DNA from: Kiritimatiellia bacterium
GTDB lineage: Bacteria > Verrucomicrobiota > Kiritimatiellia > RFP12 > UBA1067
Assembly (NCBI GenBank): GCA_017450695.1
Contig: JAFSTA010000115.1
Span: 43,426-107,425 of the forward strand
DNA length: 64,000 bases
Reading direction: 5' to 3'
Both the position numbers and the translations under genes were made by a program. Below the pieces are notes generated by a model. The model worked only from the letters and a program-made list of their open reading frames with translations. It had not been told where the DNA came from and did not search any database. Shown one piece after another: positions 35,301 through 42,547 of the stretch. The first letter of the stretch is position 1. The number at the start of each line of letters is the position of its first letter.

Positions 35301-35843
35301 GCTTCTCAGAACCGCATGTGGCATGGACAGATCGGCGAGTTTATCGTGATGGACCGTCTCCCGACACCGCAAGAAGACGCGAGGATTGTCGCTTATCTCC
35401 GCAAAAAGTGGCTCGGCAAGGGCGAGGCGGAAGAGACGCCACCGGCCTGTCTCGCGGGGATTGCGAAAAGCGTGACGGAAAGCGCGGCGCTCGCCCTGAC
35501 GCTGGAATCGGATACGAGACTGGAACAGTCCGGTTCCACCTTGCCGTTGGCATCCTTGGATGCGTCGGACGCGACGTTTGTTCGGATCCCCGCGACAGCG
35601 GATGCCGCGACATTCCCGCTCTTCGATGTCTCAGGACCCGTTGCTCTTTCGGGGGCGTTCGCCTTCATCTGCGATCCGACACCTTCCGAGGACGCGCAAC
35701 TCTTCCGCTACGGGGCATTGACCGACACGTCCGAATGGACAGTCTCCGCCGCCGGACGCCCATACGCCAGCGTCCGGAACCGAGACGGTTCGTTCGCCTA
35801 CTGGCTTTCGCTCATCACCGGTACCGTGATCACCATTCGCTAA
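32301..35843 (+). CDS. giant secreted beta-strand-repeat protein 3 with two LamG-like domains
   Basis: 1180 residues from the ATG at 32301, preceded by AAGAAGGGAG. Signal peptide MIRQRMTRFMWVFFVCTALSVGA. PATR-like strands: KRGPGTLVLLGGTDANG at ~355 and KTGAGTLELVGSATNC near 720. Two copies of a LamG-like jelly-roll follow the pattern IWFDA...(V)N.G..GG.FV...GLP...ADGINGLP, each closing with a conserved helix: EILVFTRALTDEEITTINSY and EFIVMDRLPTPQEDARIVAY, both followed by LRRKWF or LRKKWL. The C-terminus is ITGTVITIR, matching the ending of the other two giants. Surface or secreted; ligand unknown. Confidence 0.85.
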   Translation: MIRQRMTRFMWVFFVCTALSVGAATNITETIDLAGQRVVFDEQLTGDGAFINSSEDQATLVINVTTQEGRCNFAGTISGNIRVEVYGSKCFQAFTSPGNSYTGGTYIEQGYLYIATYDDIGTGPLELTRNGRLVMTGTTNAGSFSGTVNRILTNRVEVTGTGRLGVYSDQSMTFAGELVMTNATLELWNNGVFNWKVPFTAQNAGGGTFCLKDARVVADPGVFGSAPELVVPMTIRLEDEGGNAPSLSLSGDSAVCVSNVIFATSRKASNGFTSATPTVATGGVGRAEGWLTDAGIKVFGGLTVTANTKVTQGGVFAIMPSETETVFTIPAGAVLTFSGLLSLPKGTDGRARGFAKRGPGTLVLLGGTDANGMISVDGGTLEIGAGARLHDISSIQVGHSGKLALRDGAVLPCPVSASDGGLAATADIWFDATAITGVANGATVSSIVNYGTAGGVFVPSSASGAPGLPKYAADGINGLPALNVNSGSEQPLGLCLNTYTNTSTTITYFQVLLFDSWTGSNNKWSTAMATGPYGTSETDLWDTKAGFAYRFNNADRPTTFQIRNNGQNDSWDLGAKGWPGVGTPICFSTRRNGSAKNHQAFWMDSGEGKVETYNTTAGGTSAFNINFVSLGAASFQNGKAYTNRAFPGKIGEILVFTRALTDEEITTINSYLRRKWFNYGTEGETFLPPSGQQIEVSVPDEARASLVPGFTQLVENATGSWTKTGAGTLELVGSATNCTEISVQEGTLALADGTTPSCAAIWFDAADANVFSFDEDGLVESVGNKGSSGGRFVQSPGVTGLPSLVADGINGLPSVQFDFHSALTLSSWTNDTKSLPRDIHIYGVFKRTKYYLDENSGTTLGHWSGPFSFYHSMETGDDNTVKGNFHWEEREATFPSGNADSVALWFGSDTTGLRPLDGNNNTRWTIQNTHFRTGDACLFTSHQLANALSTTFETVTDDPNALTLYATNAPTVKLSPFHCNLLQLGGRMISGGVAQADQNGASQNRMWHGQIGEFIVMDRLPTPQEDARIVAYLRKKWLGKGEAEETPPACLAGIAKSVTESAALALTLESDTRLEQSGSTLPLASLDASDATFVRIPATADAATFPLFDVSGPVALSGAFAFICDPTPSEDAQLFRYGALTDTSEWTVSAAGRPYASVRNRDGSFAYWLSLITGTVITIR

Positions 35844-35847
35844 TTCG

Positions 35848-35867
35848 CCGCCCGCAAGCGCGGGCGG
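35848..35867 (+). terminator. GC-rich hairpin 3' of giant protein 3 gene
   Basis: CCGCCCGC pairs with GCGGGCGG around AAGC, four bases after the TAA. No T-tract. Comparable to the hairpin 3' of giant protein 1. Confidence 0.45.
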
Positions 35868-35930
35868 AGGGGAACCACTTGGAACGGACGGCGGCAACCG
35901 CCCCCGTTTCCCTCGTGGCACGAAGCGTCC

Positions 35931-37673
35931 TTATTGAGCTGGCGATCCCCAGAACGTCTGGAGTTTTTCGTCTAGTTCCCTGCAGGATTTCTCCATGCCC
36001 CGGAGCGCCCCCAGCCGTCTCTCGGAATCTGCGATCTCTGTTTCAATCTCCACGAGTTGCGGCGCGAATGTCGCAAAGAGCAAGTGGTCGTCATTGAGAA
36101 CGTCATAAATCTCCTTGAACGTCTTTTGAACGGATGCCACGAGATTCCGTTTCATCTCCTCGAACTTCTTTTGCGCCACCGCGCTCGACGCCATGCCCCA
36201 AATGTCGGCGACCAACGATACCGCCGCACCGATCGCGGGAATGCCCTTGCTCGCGAAGTTGGCGATTTTCGCCGCCTGCCAAGGTTTGAACTTGATGACG
36301 ATTCCGATCTTTCCCAGCAAGTCGCGCCCAGCGAATATCATCGCCTTATCCACGCCCTTCGCAAACCCGCCAATGGTTTTTGCACCGCTCTTGACCATTC
36401 CGAGTGCGGTGTCGATGTGCGCGCCGCCAACTTCAAAGTCACCCGCAATCCGGGAACATATCCGAGTCACAAGCCCCTCGAAGTGCTCCGACACGATATC
36501 CTTCATCTGCCCTTGAAGTTTGTACCCTGGTTCTTCACCGCCTCCCACCTCATCATCAAAGAGGGCATTGAAATCATCCATCCCCACATTCCGCAACTTG
36601 TCGCAAATCGACTTCTCAAGTGACAACAGTTCTTCGCGGCACGGGCGCACCTCGCGACGGATGTCCATCTGCGCGTCCGCGAAATCCCGGCGAAGCGTCT
36701 GGATCGTACGTTCGACTTCCGGGATCACCGCTTCATCAAGCCGCAATGACTCCTCGCGCAAACTCTCGCAATTGCGTCGAGTCGTCTCCAGGATCGCCTC
36801 CAGCACCGAGTTGCGAATCAGACGTTCGGCAAATGTATTGCGTACCACATCGTTGACAGTTTTACGCAAGTCCTCCATGCGGGAACAGTCTTCATAATCG
36901 CCCCGGTGTTCCTCCGTCAACCAATAGTTCTCGTGTCCCCTGCCGTCCGATTGCAGCCCCCGCCCATCGGGATCGGAGGCGATACAGACGATATTCAGTC
37001 TATCCAGTCGCGCATCGTCCGGCGCAAAACCGCAGAACCTCGCCACATTGTTTTTGAGGAACTGCTTTTTCGCCACCTTCTGTTCCTCGAAATCATCCGG
37101 ATCCGTATAGTCGCACACCCTGTCCATCATATTGATCACGAATACGGTGTTGTCGAACTTCTTCAGTTTCTGGAGAAGCCATGCGACCGTCTCCCTGTGA
37201 CTGTCCTTCAAGGGATTCGTCGCCGAGACGATGTACAGGATCAAATGCGCCTGCGAAATCCATTCCTCCGTCTTCTTCGAGAACTTCCGTCCGAAAAGGC
37301 CAGGCGTATCGACAAACACGCACGGCGGGACATCGGCATCGATGTTCTTGGGCGCGTATTCCACAATCTCGTCCGACGACTCCTCCTCGGCGATTTTCAT
37401 GCTTGCGTCCGCATGACCGAGGAATCCCGCGACCGTACTCGTCTTGCCGTCTGAAAACGCACCGACAAGGGCGATCTTGAGCCGCCCATCGCGCACATCC
37501 CCTTTCAGCGCCTCGACTTTATCCAGCGACTTTCCGAACGATTCATCCAAGGTCGGCGAAATAGCCTGGGCCTTCGCTTCCCGCAAGAGTGCCTCGAACT
37601 GCTCCAGCCGTCCGACGAATTTCTCCGTCTCGGATGTGAGAAAAGATACGGTTTCATCTGCTCTGCTTTTCAT
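35931..37673 (-). CDS. dynamin-like GTPase, LeoA-like
   Basis: 580 residues, ATG at 37673 with GGAAGGAG upstream. An N-terminal helix leads to a GTPase domain: G1 GAFSDGKTST at 71-80, G3 DTPGLFG at 122-128 and a G4-like VINMMDRV near 176. The C-terminal ~300 residues are helical (stalk-like) with an amphipathic or hydrophobic stretch at about 430-510 (GKIGIVIKFKPWQAAKIANF, IPAIGAAVSLVADIWGMA) that could be the membrane-binding tip. It fits bacterial dynamin-like proteins, especially LeoA. It follows the two other GTPase ORFs 66 bases downstream on the same strand. In other bacteria LeoA pairs with LeoBC; the set is linked to vesicle or toxin release in ETEC and, in the two-gene form, to phage defence (Eleos). 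Confidence 0.75.
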   Translation of the reverse strand: MKSRADETVSFLTSETEKFVGRLEQFEALLREAKAQAISPTLDESFGKSLDKVEALKGDVRDGRLKIALVGAFSDGKTSTVAGFLGHADASMKIAEEESSDEIVEYAPKNIDADVPPCVFVDTPGLFGRKFSKKTEEWISQAHLILYIVSATNPLKDSHRETVAWLLQKLKKFDNTVFVINMMDRVCDYTDPDDFEEQKVAKKQFLKNNVARFCGFAPDDARLDRLNIVCIASDPDGRGLQSDGRGHENYWLTEEHRGDYEDCSRMEDLRKTVNDVVRNTFAERLIRNSVLEAILETTRRNCESLREESLRLDEAVIPEVERTIQTLRRDFADAQMDIRREVRPCREELLSLEKSICDKLRNVGMDDFNALFDDEVGGGEEPGYKLQGQMKDIVSEHFEGLVTRICSRIAGDFEVGGAHIDTALGMVKSGAKTIGGFAKGVDKAMIFAGRDLLGKIGIVIKFKPWQAAKIANFASKGIPAIGAAVSLVADIWGMASSAVAQKKFEEMKRNLVASVQKTFKEIYDVLNDDHLLFATFAPQLVEIETEIADSERRLGALRGMEKSCRELDEKLQTFWGSPAQ

Positions 37674-37739
37674 AACTCTCCTTCCTTGAATCCAACATAT
37701 CCCCTCGCACGGAAACCTCGTAACCCTGTCATCCTTGCT

Positions 37740-39443
37740 TCATCCAAGTCTCCCCCCATCACTCGAGGAGGGACTTGTCGAAAGGGCGCAATCCACCGGC
37801 GGGCAATCCAACCGCAAACGAATGCTTTCGCTCAATGACCGCATCTCCTTGGCAAAGCGCGAAATCACCTCGTACGTTGTTTTCGCCGCCTCTTTCTTTG
37901 CCGTCGCCCGCTCCATCAACTTGCCTGTCTCGGCGTACAACGCTTCGGAAACATTCGCGACGGATGTCTTCACCTTGTCCCAGATGTTCCAAGCGGTATT
38001 TTCGAACGCCTCCTGCGCTTTTGCCTTGGCCCTGCTGATCTTTTTCGCATCGGACATAAAGAACTCGACCACTTTCACGATCAGCCCGACCAAAGCGCCA
38101 ATGAATCCTCCCAGTACATTTCCCAAGCCCGGAAAGACCGATCCAAGCCAGGCTCCTGTCATCGCATATCCGCCGATGGCGAGCGCCCAACCGCCGGCCT
38201 CCTTCCAGTCGAACGCCTCCGCGTCAAATGTCGGGACGCTGACCGAAAGTTCCGCCATGTATTTCGCCATATCGTCCGCCCAAGATTCCGTCGATTTTTG
38301 AATCCGGCCTTGAAAGTCCTCCTGCGTTTTCTTCACGGCATCAAAGACCGCCTCTTTCACCCCTTTTGAAAGACTCTCTTTCCGCGATTCCAGCTCGTCA
38401 TTCAAGGCAACCGTTTGGATGCCTTTGTTGCGCTCGATGTGGGGATAGACAATCTTCTCCAGCATTTCCGCACGGAGGTAGTCGTACACCGCATTTTTCG
38501 CGGCGTGTTCCATGTTGCGCCGCATCTGATACCGGTCATCCTCCAGTCGCCGAATGTAGTTGTCCGTGTCAACCTTCGTTTTCTCGCGGCAGCGTTTGAA
38601 GGCCTCCAACTTCTTCGGCATCGGTTTGAGGTAGGCCTCTTCGATTGCGGACAACAACCGGAGGATGGCGTTCCGCCGGATACGTACGGGCGTGTCCCTG
38701 CAACTTTCCTCGATGGCATCTCGCAGTTCTTCCAGACGGCTCATCCGGTACAGATCTTTTTGCGCCGCATGGAGAAGGAACGACCTCTGCTGCCGATTCA
38801 ACCGCTTGAGTGAAGTGGAGACGGATTCGTTTCCGGCAAAATCAAGACTATCCGCGAACGTGCTGTCTCCGTCCCGCCAGGCAAGGGCGCACAGCCCCGG
38901 CAAGGCCGCGACAGAGATCGTACGAGAGTAGAGTTCCTTGGGAATGACCGAAAGGAGGGATGTCTCCATGTTCGGCGCGTTCGCAGCGGTATGCCCGATC
39001 CGGTTCGCCATCTCGCCGCAATAATCGTCTCCTTTGTATTCCTTCTTCGGGTTTTCCGGGATGTTGAGAATCCCCATTACCTCGACGGAGGTTCCAAGAT
39101 AGGCTTTGATTCGTTCCAGCGTATTCGTCTCAATCCCCTTCGATTCCCGCGCCACGTAACAGACGAGATGGCACTTCTTGAGCGCGTTCCGGATAATCTC
39201 CTGAAACCGATCCTCCTCTCCCTCGATTCCGGGGATGTCAATCAACTGCGCCCTTGTGCCGTGGAGAGAAAAGGAATACACCTTGTGTTCCTTCGTAAAA
39301 TCCTGGCTTCCATTGCCGATGATCGTACCATCTACTTTGTAGTATGGCGCACGACATCCTGCGATTCGCGATTCGATGGCGGCCTCCAAGTCGGCAATGA
39401 ATTGTACGACGGCGTCATTCTGCATCTGCGCGCCCTTTCTCAT
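37740..39443 (-). CDS. dynamin-like GTPase, second half (LeoC-like), lacks P-loop
   Basis: 567 residues from the ATG at 39443, whose last bases form ATGA with the stop of the upstream ORF. There is no Walker A. Instead the N-terminus has the switch-like SQDFTKEHKVYSF (48-60) and G3 DIPGIEGEE (69-77), then VMGILNIPENPK. The missing G1 lies in the preceding ORF, so the two products together make one GTPase domain. The middle is helical, and a long hydrophobic hairpin lies at about 418-458 (WALAIGGYAMTGAWLGSVFP, then GNVLGGFIGALVGLIVKVV), typical of a dynamin membrane paddle. An ORF extending upstream to 39500 only reads the other gene's bases in another frame. Confidence 0.75.
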   Translation of the reverse strand: MRKGAQMQNDAVVQFIADLEAAIESRIAGCRAPYYKVDGTIIGNGSQDFTKEHKVYSFSLHGTRAQLIDIPGIEGEEDRFQEIIRNALKKCHLVCYVARESKGIETNTLERIKAYLGTSVEVMGILNIPENPKKEYKGDDYCGEMANRIGHTAANAPNMETSLLSVIPKELYSRTISVAALPGLCALAWRDGDSTFADSLDFAGNESVSTSLKRLNRQQRSFLLHAAQKDLYRMSRLEELRDAIEESCRDTPVRIRRNAILRLLSAIEEAYLKPMPKKLEAFKRCREKTKVDTDNYIRRLEDDRYQMRRNMEHAAKNAVYDYLRAEMLEKIVYPHIERNKGIQTVALNDELESRKESLSKGVKEAVFDAVKKTQEDFQGRIQKSTESWADDMAKYMAELSVSVPTFDAEAFDWKEAGGWALAIGGYAMTGAWLGSVFPGLGNVLGGFIGALVGLIVKVVEFFMSDAKKISRAKAKAQEAFENTAWNIWDKVKTSVANVSEALYAETGKLMERATAKKEAAKTTYEVISRFAKEMRSLSESIRLRLDCPPVDCALSTSPSSSDGGRLG

Positions 39444-39931
39444 GCCGCGATGATGAGCCCCAGAACAAGTCCGGCGGCGAACGCCACGGCAAGCTTCCAT
39501 TTCCTTTGCCGCGGCGGCATATAGTGCCGCTTGATTTCCCCGAGACCCTGCAAGACGTCACGGCACTTCGCGAGATAATCCGCTCGCCAGTTTCGCTGCT
39601 GCTCCTCGTTGAGCGAAATCTGCTTTCCCCGGCTATCCTCGTTAAAGAGAATACGCAACGCCTCAATGATCGTGCTTTTCCCGGCATTCGTCTGACCGAA
39701 GAACGCGATCGTGAACTTCTCAAACTCGCTGTCACGTTCCAGTTCGTCAACAAGTTTCTGGAGGCGTCCGTGATCCGTTTCGATAGAGGCGATCAGCACC
39801 TCGACATCCTTCTTCGCATCCTCGTCGTTCTGCTCGTTGGATGCTTTCAGCCCGTCTATGAAGGCATTCACGCGACCGATCGTCTCGGCATAGATTTTCC
39901 GAACTTCCTCTTTCGTCGATACAGTACCCAT
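39440..39931 (-). CDS. dynamin-like GTPase, first half with P-loop and C-terminal TM (LeoB-like)
   Basis: 163 residues from the ATG at 39931, with AAGGAG eight bases upstream; a GTG one codon earlier is also possible. A helical N-terminus (KKDVEVLIASIETDHGRLQK, LVDELERD) precedes the G1 motif GQTNAGKSTIIEAL at about 79-92. No G3 or G4 motif follows. The protein ends in a hydrophobic segment (WKLAVAFAAGLVLGLIIAA), a likely transmembrane helix, and stops in an ATGA overlap with the next gene, which supplies G3. Either the two proteins associate, the membrane helix forming an insert in one composite G domain, or ribosomes shift frame to make a fusion. First gene of the three-gene GTPase operon. 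Confidence 0.75.
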   Translation of the reverse strand: MGTVSTKEEVRKIYAETIGRVNAFIDGLKASNEQNDEDAKKDVEVLIASIETDHGRLQKLVDELERDSEFEKFTIAFFGQTNAGKSTIIEALRILFNEDSRGKQISLNEEQQRNWRADYLAKCRDVLQGLGEIKRHYMPPRQRKWKLAVAFAAGLVLGLIIAA

Positions 39932-40007
39932 CACTTCGACTCCTTGTCTATCAGCTGGCGGCTGGCTACTTTTCGTTCAGCATCCATCATGCGGCGTCGG
40001 AAACCGG

Positions 40008-40034
40008 ATCGATAACAGCCAAAGGCTGTCGATC
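40008..40034. terminator. imperfect hairpin between unknown gene and GTPase cluster
   Basis: GATCGATAACAGCC and GGCTGTCGATC pair around AAA with a single bulge. It is placed where transcription of the gene at 40082 should end and just before the GTPase operon. No T-tract. Confidence 0.35.
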
Positions 40035-40081
40035 GCGACACGCAACATTTTCATACTGCCACGATCACCCAGAAAGGGACA

Positions 40082-41146
40082 TCACTCGATTTCCGCCCAC
40101 TCGCCCAGTTCCATAAGTCCCCGTATCGTGTTGGGTTCAAGGCTCTTGTCACTAAGCAGCATCGTGTCTTGGGAGCGGGTAATCCATGCCTTGTCGAAAA
40201 ACGCAGGACGTTCAATTTTTTCACCCGGCGAGAAGGGGTTGTCAACGGTCTTGACCTCGCGAATCTCTTCGCTGCGAAGCTTGCGGATTCGCTCCATCGT
40301 TTCCTCCGTCCGCCGCTGGGATTCCTGCCAGATCTTGATTCCCTCTTCGCGCCCCTGTTGCTGCCCCTGTGCAATCGCCAGCATGTTCCTGTCCGCCTGC
40401 AGTTTCCAGCGGAGGTTGGTGAACGATCCGAGCAACATCCGACCGCCAGTCTTCCGTGCTTCGTCAAAACGATCCGGCGGCGCAATGATCAACCGGGGCG
40501 TCATCTGAATCGAACTGCCCAGGATCGGCATTCCCGGACGAACCGCGCCATACGTCGTCAAGACAACGGTCGTGACGTACATCGCCTTGCATTGCACCCC
40601 GCCATACGTGCAGCGAAACGTACCTTCGAAACGGAAAGCGTTGACTTGCGCCCTCCTGACAAACTGGCGAGTCAATTGCACCAGCTTCCGTTCACTTTCG
40701 GAGAGATTCTGCGTGAATCGTCCGCTCACGGAGACAAAGTGGGAGAGTCCCGGTTCCACGATTCCCTGATTGATGACTTGCGCCTGCACCTGCGCCATCA
40801 AATTCGGATTCTGAAAAACCGCCAGCCGATTCGCATCCAGAATCTCGCTTCGCGAAATGCTCGGCGCGGTTTCCTGCACGAGCATGTGATGCTCAGGATC
40901 CGAAAAAATCACACTTCGGGAGAACTGGTTGTTGCCCGCGCCCGGATTCCACGTAATCCACCCCTTCCCGATCCAGCCTTTCTCCAGCGGATAACAAATC
41001 GCGGGCAACTGAAGGAAGTTATCAACCAGCACGAAGTACTGTTGCGCGGCTTCAGACTCTGCCCGCGCAGAAAGAATGATTCCGAGAAAGACGAGTCCCG
41101 AAGCGAGACAACGCCACCCGTTCAACCAACCATGTTTCATATTCAT
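40082..41146 (-). CDS. secreted protein of unknown function
   Basis: 354 residues from the ATG at 41146 (a second ATG lies two codons later). The signal peptide is WRCLASGLVFLGIILSARAE. No Shine-Dalgarno is seen, but a TGGTCA-17-TATACT promoter ends exactly seven bases before the ATG, suggesting leaderless translation. The mature protein begins with QQYFVLVDNFLQLPAICYPL and KGWIGKGWITW; the final ~90 residues contain a charged helix (WQESQRRTEETMERIRKLRS) and then DNPFSPGEKIERPAFFDKAW, ending TMLLSDKSLEPN, a pattern I have seen at the end of several uncharacterised secreted proteins. It lies upstream of the GTPase operon on the same strand with a 150-base gap; a functional link is possible but unproven. 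Confidence 0.65.
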   Translation of the reverse strand: MNMKHGWLNGWRCLASGLVFLGIILSARAESEAAQQYFVLVDNFLQLPAICYPLEKGWIGKGWITWNPGAGNNQFSRSVIFSDPEHHMLVQETAPSISRSEILDANRLAVFQNPNLMAQVQAQVINQGIVEPGLSHFVSVSGRFTQNLSESERKLVQLTRQFVRRAQVNAFRFEGTFRCTYGGVQCKAMYVTTVVLTTYGAVRPGMPILGSSIQMTPRLIIAPPDRFDEARKTGGRMLLGSFTNLRWKLQADRNMLAIAQGQQQGREEGIKIWQESQRRTEETMERIRKLRSEEIREVKTVDNPFSPGEKIERPAFFDKAWITRSQDTMLLSDKSLEPNTIRGLMELGEWAEIE

Positions 41147-41153
41147 GCGCGTC

Positions 41154-41182
41154 AGTATAACAAAATTCGACTCGTGTGACCA
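41154..41182 (-). promoter_or_regulatory. predicted leaderless promoter of the 41146 gene
   Basis: Minus strand TGGTCA (41182-41177), 17 bp, TATACT (41159-41154), then seven bases GACGCGC and the ATG. Transcription would start at about the A of the start codon. Confidence 0.5.
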
Positions 41183-41713
41183 TCCCGGAAAGCAATTGGG
41201 CATCTACGCAATTGACAGAATGGAACTGGCGGCGATTTGCCCACCGCCCACATACCGCACGGGAATGCGCATGAGGATAAGTTTGTTTCACGCAATGCCG
41301 CAAAGAGTGCAGCGGCAAACCTGCCGCCCAATCGGGGACGCGGCACTCTTGTCGCGCTTGCGGACGGGATGAAGCCCGTCCCTCCCGGATACCGGTTCGC
41401 GCCGGTTCTTGTCCCGGCGGGAGAGTCGCGTTTCATCGCGGCCGGATTTCGCCCCGACCGATTCTCACCCGTTTTGGGAAGGATCGTACCCTTCCTCTCG
41501 GTTCGTGAATCCCGCTTTGATCTTCCAGAGTTAACTCTAAGGAGGCGGGAAAGGCGTGTTCGGCATTGCGGTCGCGACGCGGCGCGACCATCCCGTTCTC
41601 CGCTCCGCGTGAGGCAAATCCTATTGCCCTGCTCAAAAAAAGGCGGCAATAAAATCCGCCGTCCTGCGTTTTTATGGATGGAAGGCATTGTCGCCGAACG
41701 AAAACGGAGGAGA
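41183..41713. other. 531-bp intergenic region without a recognisable gene
   Basis: A long open frame runs through it in phase with the hydrolase gene, but the translation is low-complexity and Arg-rich, with no ribosome binding site. It contains a degraded AAGCGACA-type hairpin (GCGGCACTCTTGTCGCGC near 41340). AGTTAACTCT near 41530 is a short palindrome. The region holds the hydrolase promoter, which I could not place. Confidence 0.45.
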
Positions 41714-42529
41714 ATGAAAATGAATCGAGTCAGATGTGTGGCGTTTGCGGTAACGGTATTGGCTCTGGTTTTGGGCCAGGGAACTCTCTTCGCGCAAAAC
41801 GGGCGCGGACCAAGGCAGAGACGGGCGGAAATGAAAGAGAAGATCGATGATGATGCGAAGCTGACGAAGAAGCTCGAAAGATACCTCTCCGACCAAGGGT
41901 TCGGGAAACTGGAATGGAAAGAGTACACCGTCAATCCGGAGGCGAAGGGCGAACCGTCGATGCTCGTCATTTTCGGAGGACAGAAAAGCGCGAAGAGGCC
42001 GGGTCCCGATAACAAGCCGATCACTCCGGTCGCTTTGGAGCGGGCGGTGAACTACGCCAAATCCACCAAGGGGAAAACCATCATCCTCGTGCCGCAGCTG
42101 GTTGTGGAACGGAAAATGCCGGGCGGTCGTGAAATGGCTGCCGTGGCGGGAATCTCCCAACTTGTCCGCGAACGGGCAACGGCGAAAGGCGTCAAGCCGA
42201 ACCGGGTATTCGCGACCGGGTTCTCGATGGGCGGGCACGTCCTGTGGACGCTTCTGGATACCGATCCCGCCCTCTTTTCCCGCGCCCTTGTCGTCGGGTC
42301 TTCGGGCGACTTGGAAAAGGCTGGCCATATCAAGGCCGATGTCCGGGTCTTGCACGGGGCGGAGGATACCTCCGTCGAACTGGCGAAAGTACAGGCGTTC
42401 GTCTCCGCCGTGAACAGCAAGCGCCCGAACACGGCGGCGCTCACGGTACTGAAAGGGAAGGATCACAGCTCCTCCGAGGAAAGCGCCTATTCGAGTTCCG
42501 AACAATGGCGCTGGCTTCTGAAGCCGTAA
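41714..42529 (+). CDS. secreted alpha/beta hydrolase
   Basis: 271 residues. Signal peptide MNRVRCVAFAVTVLALVLGQGTLFA (the ATG at 41720 has ideal spacing from GGAGG and may be the real start). The nucleophile elbow is FATGFSMGGHV (Ser near residue 175), the acid is in ADVRVLHGAEDTSV and the catalytic His in LKGKDHSSSE. The length and single-domain layout resemble the predicted esterase/feruloyl-esterase-like group; the natural ester is unknown. An acidic helical region (KEKIDDDAKLTKKLERYL) separates the signal from the core. The next gene, the sigma factor, begins 18 bases after its stop, but has its own predicted promoter inside the end of this gene. Confidence 0.75.
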   Translation: MKMNRVRCVAFAVTVLALVLGQGTLFAQNGRGPRQRRAEMKEKIDDDAKLTKKLERYLSDQGFGKLEWKEYTVNPEAKGEPSMLVIFGGQKSAKRPGPDNKPITPVALERAVNYAKSTKGKTIILVPQLVVERKMPGGREMAAVAGISQLVRERATAKGVKPNRVFATGFSMGGHVLWTLLDTDPALFSRALVVGSSGDLEKAGHIKADVRVLHGAEDTSVELAKVQAFVSAVNSKRPNTAALTVLKGKDHSSSEESAYSSSEQWRWLLKP

Positions 42530-42540
42530 TCTGCTACAAG
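42512..42540 (+). promoter_or_regulatory. predicted near-leaderless promoter of sigma/kinase pair
   Basis: TGGCTT (42512-42517), 17 bp, TGC-TACAAG (42535-42540, extended -10 like), then seven bases and the ATG. It overlaps the 3' end of the hydrolase gene. The geometry matches that at 41154 and 61050; the -10 is weaker, and AAGAGACGG could also serve as a poor ribosome binding site. Confidence 0.35.
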
Positions 42541-42547
42541 AGACGGT

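Noticed and set aside
39444..39500. Upstream extension of the second GTPase ORF (start at 39500)
   Set aside because: The added residues read the first GTPase gene out of frame; the ATGA-overlapping ATG at 39443 explains the data better.
41237..41713. 5' extension of the alpha/beta hydrolase frame
   Set aside because: Open but Arg/Pro-rich; the signal peptide and GGAGG site fix the true start at 41714 or 41720.
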